From NCBI RefSeq assembly GCF_943192945.1, contig NZ_CALPCE010000002.1, forward strand, positions 186,001-250,000: DNA of 64,000 bases. The letters run 5' to 3'. Under the pieces are notes generated by a model. The model did no database searches, was not told where the DNA came from, and saw nothing but the letters and a program-made list of their open reading frames with translations. The DNA comes from Anaerocaecibacter muris. GTDB taxonomy: Bacteria > Bacillota > Clostridia > Christensenellales > Pumilibacteraceae. The position numbers and the translations under genes were made by a program. Positions 28,105 through 37,292 of the stretch are shown piece by piece. Position 1 is the stretch's first letter, and each line of letters begins with the position of its first letter.

Positions 28105-28997
28105 GTTCAATTAGTAAAGCCGATAAGCTGATTAACAAGCAAATAAGAAAGTCGCGCACGGGCAGACGTTTTACCGTCAAAAAGTTTTGCGAATACTTTT
28201 TTACGTATTTGGCATTGCTTGTAATCGCGTTTATATTCGCGTTTCCCGTCATTTGGCTTATACTCGCGTCGTTTTCCGAAAGCGGATCGATGTACACTTT
28301 TAAAGGATTTTTTCCCAGTTCGTACAGTATAGAAACGTTTAAAAAGCTATTCACGGATACGAACATGTACGACTATCCGCAGTGGTTTTTGAACACGCTC
28401 ATTATTGCGGTGTCCTCCGCGGTGCTCGGCGGACTGCTCGTAATCCTTACCGCTTACGTCATGTCGCGGTTCAGATTCCCCGCGCGCAAGGGAATTATGA
28501 AGTTGACCATGGTGCTCGGCATGTTCCCTTCGTTTATGGCAATGACCGCCGTGTACCTGCTAATGACGCAGTTCGACATGATAAACAAGTTGTGGGGGTT
28601 GGTGCTCATTTACTCGGCCGGCGCGCCCATGGGCTACCTCACGCAAAAAGGATTCTTCGACACGATACCCAACTCCATGTACGAAGCGGCGAGGATTGAC
28701 GGCGCGAGTAATCTTAAAGTGTTTGTCAAGATAACATTGCCAATCGCTATGCCTATGATAGTTTACACCCTGATAACGTCGTTTACATGGCCGTGGTCGG
28801 ACTTTATACTGCCCAAGCTCCTGCTTAAAGACAAGGATATGTACACCGTGGCGGTTGGTCTTATGAGCCTCGGCGATACGGAATTCGCGCGGTTCGCCGC
28901 AGGGTCCGTGTTTATCGCGGTGCCGATTATAGTCCTGTATTTCTGCCTTGTCAAATACATGGTAAACGGACTTACGGCGGGCGCGGTCAAAGAGTAA
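28101..28997 (+). CDS. MalG-type sugar ABC permease
   Basis: A 298-residue permease with six membrane helices; the first is at about residues 28-50. The EAA loop is YEAARIDGASNLKVFVKITLP. The start codon overlaps the malF-like stop by 4 nt, showing translational coupling. The C-terminus YMVNGLTAGAVKE is the standard end of MalG/MdxG proteins. A strong terminator closes the operon about 30 nt downstream. Confidence 0.93.
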   Translation: MSSISKADKLINKQIRKSRTGRRFTVKKFCEYFFTYLALLVIAFIFAFPVIWLILASFSESGSMYTFKGFFPSSYSIETFKKLFTDTNMYDYPQWFLNTLIIAVSSAVLGGLLVILTAYVMSRFRFPARKGIMKLTMVLGMFPSFMAMTAVYLLMTQFDMINKLWGLVLIYSAGAPMGYLTQKGFFDTIPNSMYEAARIDGASNLKVFVKITLPIAMPMIVYTLITSFTWPWSDFILPKLLLKDKDMYTVAVGLMSLGDTEFARFAAGSVFIAVPIIVLYFCLVKYMVNGLTAGAVKE

Positions 28998-29023
28998 GCG
29001 CGTCATAAATTCCTCTATATAAC

Positions 29024-29064
29024 AGACAAACGGGCGAGAGCGATTTCGCCCGTTTGTCGTTTTT
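29024..29064 (+). terminator. Terminator of the maltodextrin operon
   Basis: GACAAACGGGCGA and TTCGCCCGTTTGTC form a 13-bp stem followed by GTTTTT. Confidence 0.88.
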
Positions 29065-29131
29065 GGGGAATTTATGTGAGCCGAATTTGTTTTTTTGTGC
29101 GACGTAATTTTATAAAACTGCCTCTGCGCTA

Positions 29132-29160
29132 TTGACATGCGCGCGCATAAAGTGTATAAT
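29132..29160 (+). promoter_or_regulatory. Leaderless-type promoter of the signal peptidase gene
   Basis: TTGACA (29132-29137), 17 nt, TATAAT (29155-29160), 7 nt, ATG (29168). Both hexamers are consensus. Confidence 0.78.
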
Positions 29161-29167
29161 ATTTGCA

Positions 29168-30907
29168 ATGTCTGATACGGTGGAACAAAAAGACTCAAAC
29201 GTAACGGAGCCAATAAAAAAGAAGAGCAAGGCGGGAAAGGTGTTCAAAATCGGCGGGGTGTCGATCCTGCTTGTCATTTTTGCCGTGCTTGTTATCAATT
29301 CCTTGCTTGTGATGTTTAACGACGATTATTATACGACGTTCGGCAATTACAGGCTGTTTGCCATTGTGTCCGATTCTATGGAACCGACTATCCCCACGGG
29401 CAGTATGATTGTTGACAGCAAGCCCGAAAATCCCGCGGACATCAAAAAGGGCACTGTTATTACTTTTAAATACAACAACGGATCGGAAACGGTGCTTATC
29501 ACGCACCGCGTCGTCGCGCTCGAAACCAAAGACGGCGTAACGCGCTACATAACAAAGGGCGACAACGCCAAAGCCAACGACGCGTTCCGTCCCGCATTTT
29601 CGGACGTGGTCGGCATTTATACGGGCAAGAAGTGCGGATTTTTCGGATCTCTGTTCGGGTTTTTCCAATCGCCGTTGGGCGTGAGCGTGCTCATTTTCGG
29701 CATGTTTATAATAGCCGTCGCGTGGGTGGTTATTTGGTACGTCAACGTTGCGGAGAGCAGGCGAAAACTTAAAGTCGCCGCGCTCAAAAAGAGCGCGCAA
29801 GCTCTGTCCAACGTAAATTTGCGTTACGACAATATCAACGAAATTACCGCGGTCATGGACGTTTTGGGCATGATTACGGACGAACCGCAGACCAAAGCCG
29901 AGAGCAAAACGGTGGCGGAACGACTGCGCGCGTTTATCAAAGCGGAAAATATCGAACTGCCGCAAACGCCCGAAACCGCGGCTGTTCTTGACACTTTGCC
30001 CGCGCCCGACACGCCGAGCGCGCTTGCCGCGGCGCTTGCCGCGGGCGCGACGTTGCGCCAAGCCGAGGACGGACAGACGCTTGTGCTTACTACCATTTCG
30101 GGCGACAAGAATATCTTGCTCACGCCCGTGCAGACTTCGGACGGAATAATACTGTGTCAGCAGGGCGTGCGCATGCGCAGCGACCTCGCGCCCAACATAG
30201 AGGACGTGGGAATAACGAGCATGCCCGCTTCGCCCGAATTCTTTGAGGGATTGCCGCTCGAAAAGAGCGTCGAATACCCCGAGCTTCCGCAGCCGAAACG
30301 CGTGCTCGGACCCGAATTCCTGTTGCACGGCGGCGCACAAGCCCCGATCGACGCGCCGCAACTGGACAAAGCGTATTCGTCGCCGCTCATTGTGGGCGGT
30401 GCTACCGTGGCGGAAATCGCCGCGCCGCGCGACGCGGAGCAGCCCTTGCTCGAAAGCCGCGAGGCGCAAACCGCACAGCAAGCTCGGCGCGAGTACATAC
30501 CGACGGAAGCGGACGAACGCCGCGCGAAAGAGAGTTCGCGGCAGGCGTATGCGCAGTACCGCGAGGCGTCCTCGTTGCTCGAACTGCGTCAAGCGGAGCA
30601 GTTAAGCTCGTTGCTTAACGAAGCCGCGCCGCTTACTTACGACGAACAGTTGAAAGTTGCGGAGTACAAAGCCGCGCACAAAAAGCCCAAAAAGCCCCAA
30701 AAGCCGCAGACTGCCGAGCAAAAGGCGGCGGCGAAAGAGGCGGCGGAACGCAGACGCGTGGCGCAGGAAGCGTTCTTAAACGCGCTGTCGGCGGAGGACA
30801 GAGAGCTGTACGAAACCGAGCAAAAACTCGCAAAATCGCGATCGGCGGCTATTCGCAGGTTAAAGCGCATTGCCGCGGACAGGAAACTTTTGGACAAACT
30901 CGATTGA
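29168..30907 (+). CDS. SipW-type signal peptidase I with a long cytoplasmic tail
   Basis: A 579-residue membrane peptidase that should cut SipW-dependent signal peptides on the outer face. Helix 1 (about 29-50) is followed by the serine motif SDSMEP (Ser70), the conserved TGSMIV, THRVV with His113 in place of the Lys of ordinary signal peptidases, and TKGDNAKANDAF with Asp132/Asp138, which marks the ER/SipW type. Helix 2 spans about 170-192. Unlike SipW (about 190 residues) it continues for about 387 residues, Ala/Glu/Lys-rich, with a Pro-Lys stretch (KKPKKPQKPQ) and a terminal helical region. An upstream ATG at 29132 lies inside the -35 and is rejected. Confidence 0.88.
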   Translation: MSDTVEQKDSNVTEPIKKKSKAGKVFKIGGVSILLVIFAVLVINSLLVMFNDDYYTTFGNYRLFAIVSDSMEPTIPTGSMIVDSKPENPADIKKGTVITFKYNNGSETVLITHRVVALETKDGVTRYITKGDNAKANDAFRPAFSDVVGIYTGKKCGFFGSLFGFFQSPLGVSVLIFGMFIIAVAWVVIWYVNVAESRRKLKVAALKKSAQALSNVNLRYDNINEITAVMDVLGMITDEPQTKAESKTVAERLRAFIKAENIELPQTPETAAVLDTLPAPDTPSALAAALAAGATLRQAEDGQTLVLTTISGDKNILLTPVQTSDGIILCQQGVRMRSDLAPNIEDVGITSMPASPEFFEGLPLEKSVEYPELPQPKRVLGPEFLLHGGAQAPIDAPQLDKAYSSPLIVGGATVAEIAAPRDAEQPLLESREAQTAQQARREYIPTEADERRAKESSRQAYAQYREASSLLELRQAEQLSSLLNEAAPLTYDEQLKVAEYKAAHKKPKKPQKPQTAEQKAAAKEAAERRRVAQEAFLNALSAEDRELYETEQKLAKSRSAAIRRLKRIAADRKLLDKLD

Positions 30908-30925
30908 TTTATTATTTTAACATTT

Positions 30926-30964
30926 AACCCGCTTTGCAAATTCTTGCGTAAGCGGGTTTTGTTT
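30926..30964 (+). terminator. Terminator of the signal peptidase gene
   Basis: AACCCGCTT and AAGCGGGTT form a 9-bp stem followed by TTGTTTT. Confidence 0.8.
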
Positions 30965-31000
30965 TGCGTTTTTTTGCGGGAATTTTTATGCGGGGGTATG

Positions 31001-31615
31001 TTGTATTATTTTTTGCGGATCGTGTTGTGCGAGAACTGCGGCGCGATTGACGAACGTCCCATAACGCAAGCATCGGCGGAGGTCAGCGGCTTCTATATTA
31101 TGGGTCAGTTCTCCGGTTGGGAAATTTACCCGTCCAACAAGATGACCGAAACAAGCGTCTACGGCGTGTATACCGCGACTTTGGACAGCGTTATAACCAC
31201 GGACGATATTATCGGCGAAGTCGGCGCGGTCAAAGCGGGCATGTTTAAGATTGTCTACATACCGACGAGCGGCGCGTTTACTTAATACGGCGCGTCCGGC
31301 GGCAAAGTCGTTGTAAACGGCAGCGGCGACAGCAACATGGCTATAACTTCGTCAACATTCTACTTTGACGCGTTTAACAGCGCGCACGGCTCTGCCGAGG
31401 CAAAGGCATATCCCGTCGGATCCGACCTCGACAAGATATATCGCGTAGTTTACAACAATACCGGCAACAACCTTACCAATCTGCGTATTCACTATTGGGA
31501 TAGCGACAAGACGTGGGGCGGCGGCACTCAAACCGCAAATGCCGTCGGGGTCGGTTTTTGTTGCGCGGTTTTGCGGTTTACGTGCGGGGAATTTGAGCGG
31601 CTTTGCTCGCGATAA
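31001..31615 (+). pseudogene. Decayed exported protein fragment with an internal stop
   Basis: Frame 2 reads through a module SGFYIMGQFSGWEIYPSNKM...KAGMFKIVYIP that matches the YFAVGQFSRWKVY...KYKIVFV module of the neighbouring 31731 protein. A TAA at 31283-31285 interrupts it (reading GAFT-stop-YGASGG), where the paralogue has Trp in SFTWYGKTASG. The same frame continues with FYFDAFNSA...NLRIHYWD to a stop at 31615. No signal peptide, promoter or ribosome site is found at the 5' end. It is a truncated, inactivated relative of the exported proteins of this cluster. Confidence 0.68.
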
Positions 31616-31659
31616 AATGTCAAGAAAAAGTCAATTATGTAATTTTTGCGCCAAAGTTA

Positions 31660-31688
31660 TTGACATGACCGTTAATTATTGATATACT
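31660..31688 (+). promoter_or_regulatory. Promoter of the large SipW-type substrate gene
   Basis: TTGACA (31660-31665), 17-nt spacer, TATACT (31683-31688), about 40 nt before the start codon. Confidence 0.72.
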
Positions 31689-31730
31689 TATTACACTCTG
31701 TTATTATAAATAGGGGAAATGTTTTTAACA

Positions 31731-34700
31731 ATGGAGCGAATTTTACGGATTAAATCCTACATAATAGCGACGTTGGCTTGCGCGATATTTTTGATTATCG
31801 CGGCGGTTTCCGTTTCTATTGCGCAATGGATAAGTTCGCCCGCCGTGACAAAAGCCGAAACCTCCGCAAAAGTAGGGTTGTTTTACGTGAGCGCGACCGA
31901 CGGGCAAACGGTGCGTTCCGTGTCGGGCGCGTGCAACGCGGAAAATTCGTACACGTACAGAAATTATGTCTGTGTTTTCAGAGCGACCGAAAACATCGAT
32001 TATACGTATATCAATTTTGAAATCGAGCCGAAAGACGGAACGGGCGACGTGGACGTTACGGCGTTTTCCGTTACCCGCGCGCAGGCGGACAAAAGCGGTA
32101 TGCCCATAGGCGAATCGACGGCTATGGAAGTGTTTAACGCGCCGACAAGGCTGTCCGATTTTTCCGCAGATAATTTTATATCCGCGCCGTATGTCAAACT
32201 GCAATTCGAACCGAACGAGGGGCAGTATTTTGCGCTCGACATTACTATTACGACGAGCGGCGACGCGGAGTTTTTGTTTACCGCGACGGCGGCGGACAAC
32301 GACCTCCACGAATGGCGCGTGCCCGACGAGTACTTCCTCGGTTACGACATGTGGAAAATGAACGCCACGTCCAAGATGACGGGGACTGCGACCGCAAACG
32401 GAACGACGACGGACGAGAACGGCATTGTTCGCGATATTTTGGACGCGGATTTTCAGATAAAAGTCGCGATAAAAGCGGATACGGTCATAAAAATGATTAG
32501 GTCGGACGGCGACACGGGCGCAAATATAGCCGTTTATTTCCGTCCCAAGCACGACAGCGCGTCGCTTATTTCCGATTGCGCCGAGGTCATGCCCGCGGGC
32601 GAAGTTAAAATTAACAAGTCGGGCTTGTTCATAATCAGATATTACGGCAAAGCGGAATACTTTATGACGCACGCGAATGGTTCCGTCGAGTACAAAATAG
32701 AAAAAATCGAAGTAACGCTTGTTCGGGAGATAACCGAAACGCTCACCGAAACAGACGAGGCGGGCAGTTACATAGTGGGCATATTTACCGACAACAAGAC
32801 CGTTAAAGAGTTTGCCCTGCGCGACGACTACGAATATATCGAGGGATTTAAGGAGTACGATTGGTCGCATTGCGCCGACGTGCGCAAGGGCGACAGGTTC
32901 CGCGTTGTCACTATCGACGCGGACGGCAACAGGACGGAAACGCAACAAGCCGAAATATCGGTTACGTCGCGCGGCGAAAAGAAAATGTTGTTCGACGAAT
33001 ACGAAAATAAAGCATACGGCGCCGACGGCGTGTATAGGTTTATAGTAAACCCCAACGGCATTGCACCGACGGGCATGACCATAGGTTACAGACGTGTTAT
33101 AACAAATCTGACCACGAACTCCGCGCCCGCTCCGTCCGACGCGCTTGCGACGGAGGACGCGGCGGTCATGGGCTATCAGTTTGAAACGGGCGCGCTCAAA
33201 CCCGTGCCCGACAGCGCGGGGCGGTACTATGCCGATATTCCGTATAACGAGGTTTTGGCAGGGAAAACGTCCAACCTCGGCGTGAGGATTACGGGCGGCG
33301 TTGCCGGCGATATTGTGTCCGTCACCGTTCACGGCACGGGCGCGAACAGCTATAATATAAACAAATATACGGGCGCGTTCGATAGCTTTGCGGGCGGGTA
33401 TTCTTACGAAATAACGGCTTCGGAAGTGCCGCAAGCTACGGACGGCACGCTTACGAGCGCGGACTGCGTCAACTGGACGGGTACGGTGTCGCAGGGCAGG
33501 ACGGGCGAGGGCGTTCCGTTTGCGCTCGAAAACGGCGGCTATGTCATACTCGACGCGAACGGCGGAAAAATATCCGACCTGTCGCGCGACGACACGAGCG
33601 AAAATCGCCCTTACGTAGCGGCGGTAAAGAAAACGGAGTTCGGGTCGCGGCGGTTCGTCGTGTATATAAACGGAAATGCCAAAGCGTTGAAGAACGACGA
33701 CGAGATTCCTCGCGTTACCAAAATCAATCATATTCCTTATGCGTTTTCTACGGTGAACAGCGTAAAGGCGTTGGGTACATACTTTATAGGCGCGGGCGCA
33801 GACGCTATAAATATTGCGTTCCTGTCGCAAGACGTAGGATACGAAATTATTAACGGCGACGTTTGGCAAGACGGATATTCCGAGGGATATTTTGCGGTCG
33901 GACAGTTTTCGCGGTGGAAAGTCTATGACGAGTACAGACTGTCGCGCGGTGCGGACAGCGCCGTAAACTGGGCGTTTGAACACGATAAGGTAATTACGAG
34001 CGCGGACGTGCAAGAAAACCCCGACATCACCACGGCAGACAAATACAAAATCGTGTTTGTCAAGAATAAAAACGGCAAGGTTTCGTTTACATGGTACGGC
34101 AAGACCGCAAGCGGCGATTTTTCGTCGGCGTTGTCGGCTGACAATATTACTGCCGACGACACCGTTTTGCCGTTCGACGCAAAAGCAGTGTGGGGCGCGG
34201 AGGTTACGCCCGCCGCGGGCGAGTGTTATGCCGTCGGGTCTTTTTCGGACTGGAAAATTTACGATTACTTTAAAATGTCGTCAAGGGGTGTGTTTGAAAT
34301 AACCGATTTCCACATACAGAGCGGGGATTCTTACAAGGTTGTTTACGATACAATTTACCGCGGGTTGACGCGCGGCGAAGGCGACGACGGCAACTTGACG
34401 GCGACTTCGAGTTCGGTATGTTTTGACGTTTATAAAATGTTTGCCGATAACAAATCTACTTGGCACGATTTGGACGCGGAATATTTTGCGCCGCTGTCCG
34501 ACGATGTTGTGCGCGTTACGTTGTTTACCGCAAAAACAGACGTTAAAATTTGGATTTGGCACATAGTTGACGACGATAAGAATATAAACTATACGCCCGA
34601 GGGTTGGGAGTACAGACCGAGCATGACAAAAGCAGGGAGCCTTAACGTTTGGTATTTCGATATTGTCAAACGCGCGAATTTCCCCTCCGTTTCGGCTATG

Positions 34701-34781
34701 CTGTTTACGTACTCGGGCGGGCAAACGGGCGACAGGCTTGTATCCGTCGATTGGGGCGGATATGTGAGCTTTAATTTATAG
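31731..34781 (+). CDS. Large exported protein with SipW-type signal peptide
   Basis: A 1,016-residue surface or matrix protein of unknown function. The N-terminus (KSYIIATLACAIFLIIAAV, then SVSIAQWISSPAVTKAETSAKVGLFYV) resembles SipW-processed TasA/camelysin signal regions. The long middle is beta-rich with no recognised domain. The last third has at least two carbohydrate-binding-like modules (YFAVGQFSRWKVYDEYRLS, about residues 720-800, and CYAVGSFSDWKIYDYFKMS, about 830-910), related to those of the lipoprotein at 20916. The start could be the ATG at 31719 or 31731; AGGGGAA spacing favours 31731. No sortase motif or C-terminal anchor is present. Confidence 0.75.
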   Translation: MERILRIKSYIIATLACAIFLIIAAVSVSIAQWISSPAVTKAETSAKVGLFYVSATDGQTVRSVSGACNAENSYTYRNYVCVFRATENIDYTYINFEIEPKDGTGDVDVTAFSVTRAQADKSGMPIGESTAMEVFNAPTRLSDFSADNFISAPYVKLQFEPNEGQYFALDITITTSGDAEFLFTATAADNDLHEWRVPDEYFLGYDMWKMNATSKMTGTATANGTTTDENGIVRDILDADFQIKVAIKADTVIKMIRSDGDTGANIAVYFRPKHDSASLISDCAEVMPAGEVKINKSGLFIIRYYGKAEYFMTHANGSVEYKIEKIEVTLVREITETLTETDEAGSYIVGIFTDNKTVKEFALRDDYEYIEGFKEYDWSHCADVRKGDRFRVVTIDADGNRTETQQAEISVTSRGEKKMLFDEYENKAYGADGVYRFIVNPNGIAPTGMTIGYRRVITNLTTNSAPAPSDALATEDAAVMGYQFETGALKPVPDSAGRYYADIPYNEVLAGKTSNLGVRITGGVAGDIVSVTVHGTGANSYNINKYTGAFDSFAGGYSYEITASEVPQATDGTLTSADCVNWTGTVSQGRTGEGVPFALENGGYVILDANGGKISDLSRDDTSENRPYVAAVKKTEFGSRRFVVYINGNAKALKNDDEIPRVTKINHIPYAFSTVNSVKALGTYFIGAGADAINIAFLSQDVGYEIINGDVWQDGYSEGYFAVGQFSRWKVYDEYRLSRGADSAVNWAFEHDKVITSADVQENPDITTADKYKIVFVKNKNGKVSFTWYGKTASGDFSSALSADNITADDTVLPFDAKAVWGAEVTPAAGECYAVGSFSDWKIYDYFKMSSRGVFEITDFHIQSGDSYKVVYDTIYRGLTRGEGDDGNLTATSSSVCFDVYKMFADNKSTWHDLDAEYFAPLSDDVVRVTLFTAKTDVKIWIWHIVDDDKNINYTPEGWEYRPSMTKAGSLNVWYFDIVKRANFPSVSAMLFTYSGGQTGDRLVSVDWGGYVSFNL

Positions 34782-34910
34782 CCGTCGCAATCACCCGTGC
34801 GCGAAAATATTAAAGTCGAGCATGTCATTACATAGGTTTTCAGTCCGCCTGCGGCAGGGCGCGGGAAGATCGAAAATATAAACAAAAATCTTTTAATAGG
34901 AGAACAAAAC

Positions 34911-35489
34911 ATGAAAAAGAAAGTAAAATCGCTCATCATCGCGGCTTCGGTCGCGGCAATCGCGGGTATCGGCGCGGTATCGTTCGCGGCGTGGAACACC
35001 TCTACTAATGACACGGCTAACAGCAGCAATGTTGGTACGGGTTCGGTCACTGTATCTGCGGGCTTTATTTCCGCGGACGGCAACGCCGTAAGCATGGCTT
35101 TGGCAGACACTAACAAATCAAAACTCATGCCTTACGATCAGCCGGGCGCGCTCGCATCCGATCAAACAACGTCGCTTGTTTTCAACATTCCCGATTTTCA
35201 GGTAAAGAAAGACGTGGCTTATAAATTTACGCTCTCTACTACCGATTTTTCTGGCATAGAATTTAAGTATCAAATCGGCGCGGCTGCGGCGACTGTTCCG
35301 ACGGATGAAACGGGATATAACGCTGCGGCTTGGATTGCTATCGGCACTGCTACCAACAACTTCGATGCCGCAACCGCCGATAAGGTTATAACAGGTCAAA
35401 AACTTACGATAATCATGAATTCCAGCAATTTTGCGGATATGGGCAAGACGGGCACATTTACCCTTACTTTTGACGAAGTGACGGCGTAA
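34911..35489 (+). CDS. TasA/camelysin-like SipW-dependent protein
   Basis: A 192-residue exported protein. The signal peptide (KKKVKSLIIAASVAAIAGIG, then AVSFAAWNTSTNDTANSS) has the SipW-dependent form: basic start, hydrophobic core, aromatic residue plus Asn/Asp after the cleavage region. The mature part begins GTGSVTVSAGF, like the GTLDL start of TasA, and is a single beta-sandwich (VFNIPDFQVKKDVAYKFTLS; TFTLTFDEV) without a camelysin protease motif. AGGAGA sets the start. It may form fibres or coat the cell. The 129-nt gap before it holds no clear promoter, so cotranscription with 31731 is possible. Confidence 0.8.
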   Translation: MKKKVKSLIIAASVAAIAGIGAVSFAAWNTSTNDTANSSNVGTGSVTVSAGFISADGNAVSMALADTNKSKLMPYDQPGALASDQTTSLVFNIPDFQVKKDVAYKFTLSTTDFSGIEFKYQIGAAAATVPTDETGYNAAAWIAIGTATNNFDAATADKVITGQKLTIIMNSSNFADMGKTGTFTLTFDEVTA

Positions 35490-35577
35490 TCTTTATAACC
35501 TTTAACAATGTTTGATTGCGCCGCATGGCGTAACCCGAAGAAAACACATGCGCTTATGCCCTGCGCGCAATAACGAT

Positions 35578-35614
35578 CAACCCCGACAGCACATGCCGTC
35601 GGGGTTGATTTTTT
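35578..35614 (+). terminator. Terminator of the TasA-like gene
   Basis: CAACCCCGAC, short loop, and GTCGGGGTTG followed by ATTTTTT. Confidence 0.88.
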
Positions 35615-35670
35615 ATATTCGATTGAAAAGGCGGGAAAAAGCGCGCGTGTAACGGTTATACACATTACTC

Positions 35671-35699
35671 TTGATTATTTTCGGCGTATGTGGTAAAAT
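35671..35699 (+). promoter_or_regulatory. Promoter of the cardiolipin synthase gene
   Basis: TTGATT (35671-35676), 17 nt, TAAAAT (35694-35699). The ATG within the -35 region (35671 frame) is therefore untranscribed and the start at 35758 is preferred. Confidence 0.65.
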
Positions 35700-35757
35700 A
35701 CACAGGATCGGACAAAAATCGGCACGGCGCGCCGCGTTTGTTCGGCAAGGACTGTCA

Positions 35758-37290
35758 ATGTTCAGAAAACTGTTGAAATTGCTATCGCAAAAAGCGGCGT
35801 TTACCGTTTTTTCGTTCCTGTTGCAAGTCACGCTTATTGTCGTCGGCGTTATTTTTGCGGCGGCGTATTTTTGGTGGATTTGGCTTGTTTTGGAGTTTAT
35901 CAGTTTTCTTATTTGCATGTACATCGTGTCGCGCGACATGAACTCCGGCTACAAGCTGTCGTGGTGCGTGCTTATTCTGCTTGCGCCCGCGTTCGGCGGG
36001 CTTGTGTATCTGTTTATAGGCAGACAGCACACGCAACGGCACGTGCGCAAGCGGTTGAAGCGCGCCGCCGACGTTTCGCAGGTTTTGTTAAACATGACCA
36101 ACGCGCAACTTTTGTCCGACCGCGCGTCGCTCAATCCTACGGGTTCGACTTGCGCCGATCTTGTGCTCAACGCGGGGTCTTATCCCGTGTACGGCGGAAC
36201 TTCCACTAAATATTATTCGCTCGGCGACGAGTTTTTTCCCGATTTGATACGCGATATAAAAGCCGCAAAGAACTTTGTTTTTATGGAGTATTTTATTTAC
36301 GAGCGCGGCGAGGTTTGGGACGAAATAGAAGCCGCGCTGATAGAGCGCGCCGCGGCGGGCGTGGACGTTAAGCTCATTTACGACGACGTCGGCAGTATGT
36401 TTACTCTGCCCAAAAAGGGAATTAAGCGATTGCGCGCGGGCGGGGTGCAGGTCAAGCCGTTTAATAAGATAACGCTGTCGTTCGATATTCGGCTTAACAA
36501 CCGTTCGCACCGCAAAATTACCGTTATCGACGGCGAAATTGCGTACACGGGCGGCAACAATATTGCCGACGAGTACGCCAACAAGGTTGTGCGATTCGGG
36601 CATTGGAAGGACACGCACATGCGCTTTACGGGCGGCGCGGTGTGGAGTTTTTCGGTAATGTTTCTTTCGTTTTGGAGCATACTCGCCGTAGAACGCCCCG
36701 ACTATTACAAGTATCTTTCCGCGCAGTCCGATCCTAATGCGATAGGGTACGTTCAGCCGCTGTCGTCGGGTCCGGGGCGCGACGACCACTTGATAGAGAG
36801 CGCGTTTATCAATCTTATATCCACAGCCAAGCGGTACGTGTATATAACCACGCCGTATCTGATTTTGGACAACGAAATACAGACCGCGCTTATCAACGCC
36901 GCGCTCGCGGGCGTGGACGTTCGGATAATTATTCCGCGCGTGCCCGATAAAAAGATGGTGTACTTTACAACCAAATCGTTCGTGCCGATACTGATTAAAG
37001 CGGGCGTGAAAGTCTATACGTATTCCCCGGGGTTTATCCACGCCAAAATGATGATAGTGGACGACGAACGTGCGTTTATAGGCACTTGCAATATGGATTA
37101 CCGTTCGTTCTACCTGCATTACGAGGACGGCGCGCTGTTGTACAACGTTGACAGCATTGCCGATATGAAAGCGGATTTTATAGCCACGCAGGGCGTAAGC
37201 AAGCAAATGACGCACGAGGAAGTCAACGACGTTACGCTCGCCACGCGCTTTATGCGTAGCGTGTTGCGACTGATCGCGCCCATGATGTAG
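35758..37290 (+). CDS. cls: Cardiolipin synthase (phospholipase D superfamily)
   Basis: It joins two phosphatidylglycerols, or PG and another donor, to make cardiolipin at the membrane. The 510-residue protein has two N-terminal helices (about residues 12-65), a PLD-nuclease-like N domain, and two HKD motifs: SHRKITVIDGEIAYTGGNN at about 263 and IHAKMMIVDDERAFIGTCN at about 442. AAGGA before the ATG at 35758 supports the start; the upstream in-frame ATG overlaps the promoter. Monocistronic, followed by the repeat array. Confidence 0.93.
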   Translation: MFRKLLKLLSQKAAFTVFSFLLQVTLIVVGVIFAAAYFWWIWLVLEFISFLICMYIVSRDMNSGYKLSWCVLILLAPAFGGLVYLFIGRQHTQRHVRKRLKRAADVSQVLLNMTNAQLLSDRASLNPTGSTCADLVLNAGSYPVYGGTSTKYYSLGDEFFPDLIRDIKAAKNFVFMEYFIYERGEVWDEIEAALIERAAAGVDVKLIYDDVGSMFTLPKKGIKRLRAGGVQVKPFNKITLSFDIRLNNRSHRKITVIDGEIAYTGGNNIADEYANKVVRFGHWKDTHMRFTGGAVWSFSVMFLSFWSILAVERPDYYKYLSAQSDPNAIGYVQPLSSGPGRDDHLIESAFINLISTAKRYVYITTPYLILDNEIQTALINAALAGVDVRIIIPRVPDKKMVYFTTKSFVPILIKAGVKVYTYSPGFIHAKMMIVDDERAFIGTCNMDYRSFYLHYEDGALLYNVDSIADMKADFIATQGVSKQMTHEEVNDVTLATRFMRSVLRLIAPMM

Positions 37291-37292
37291 AG

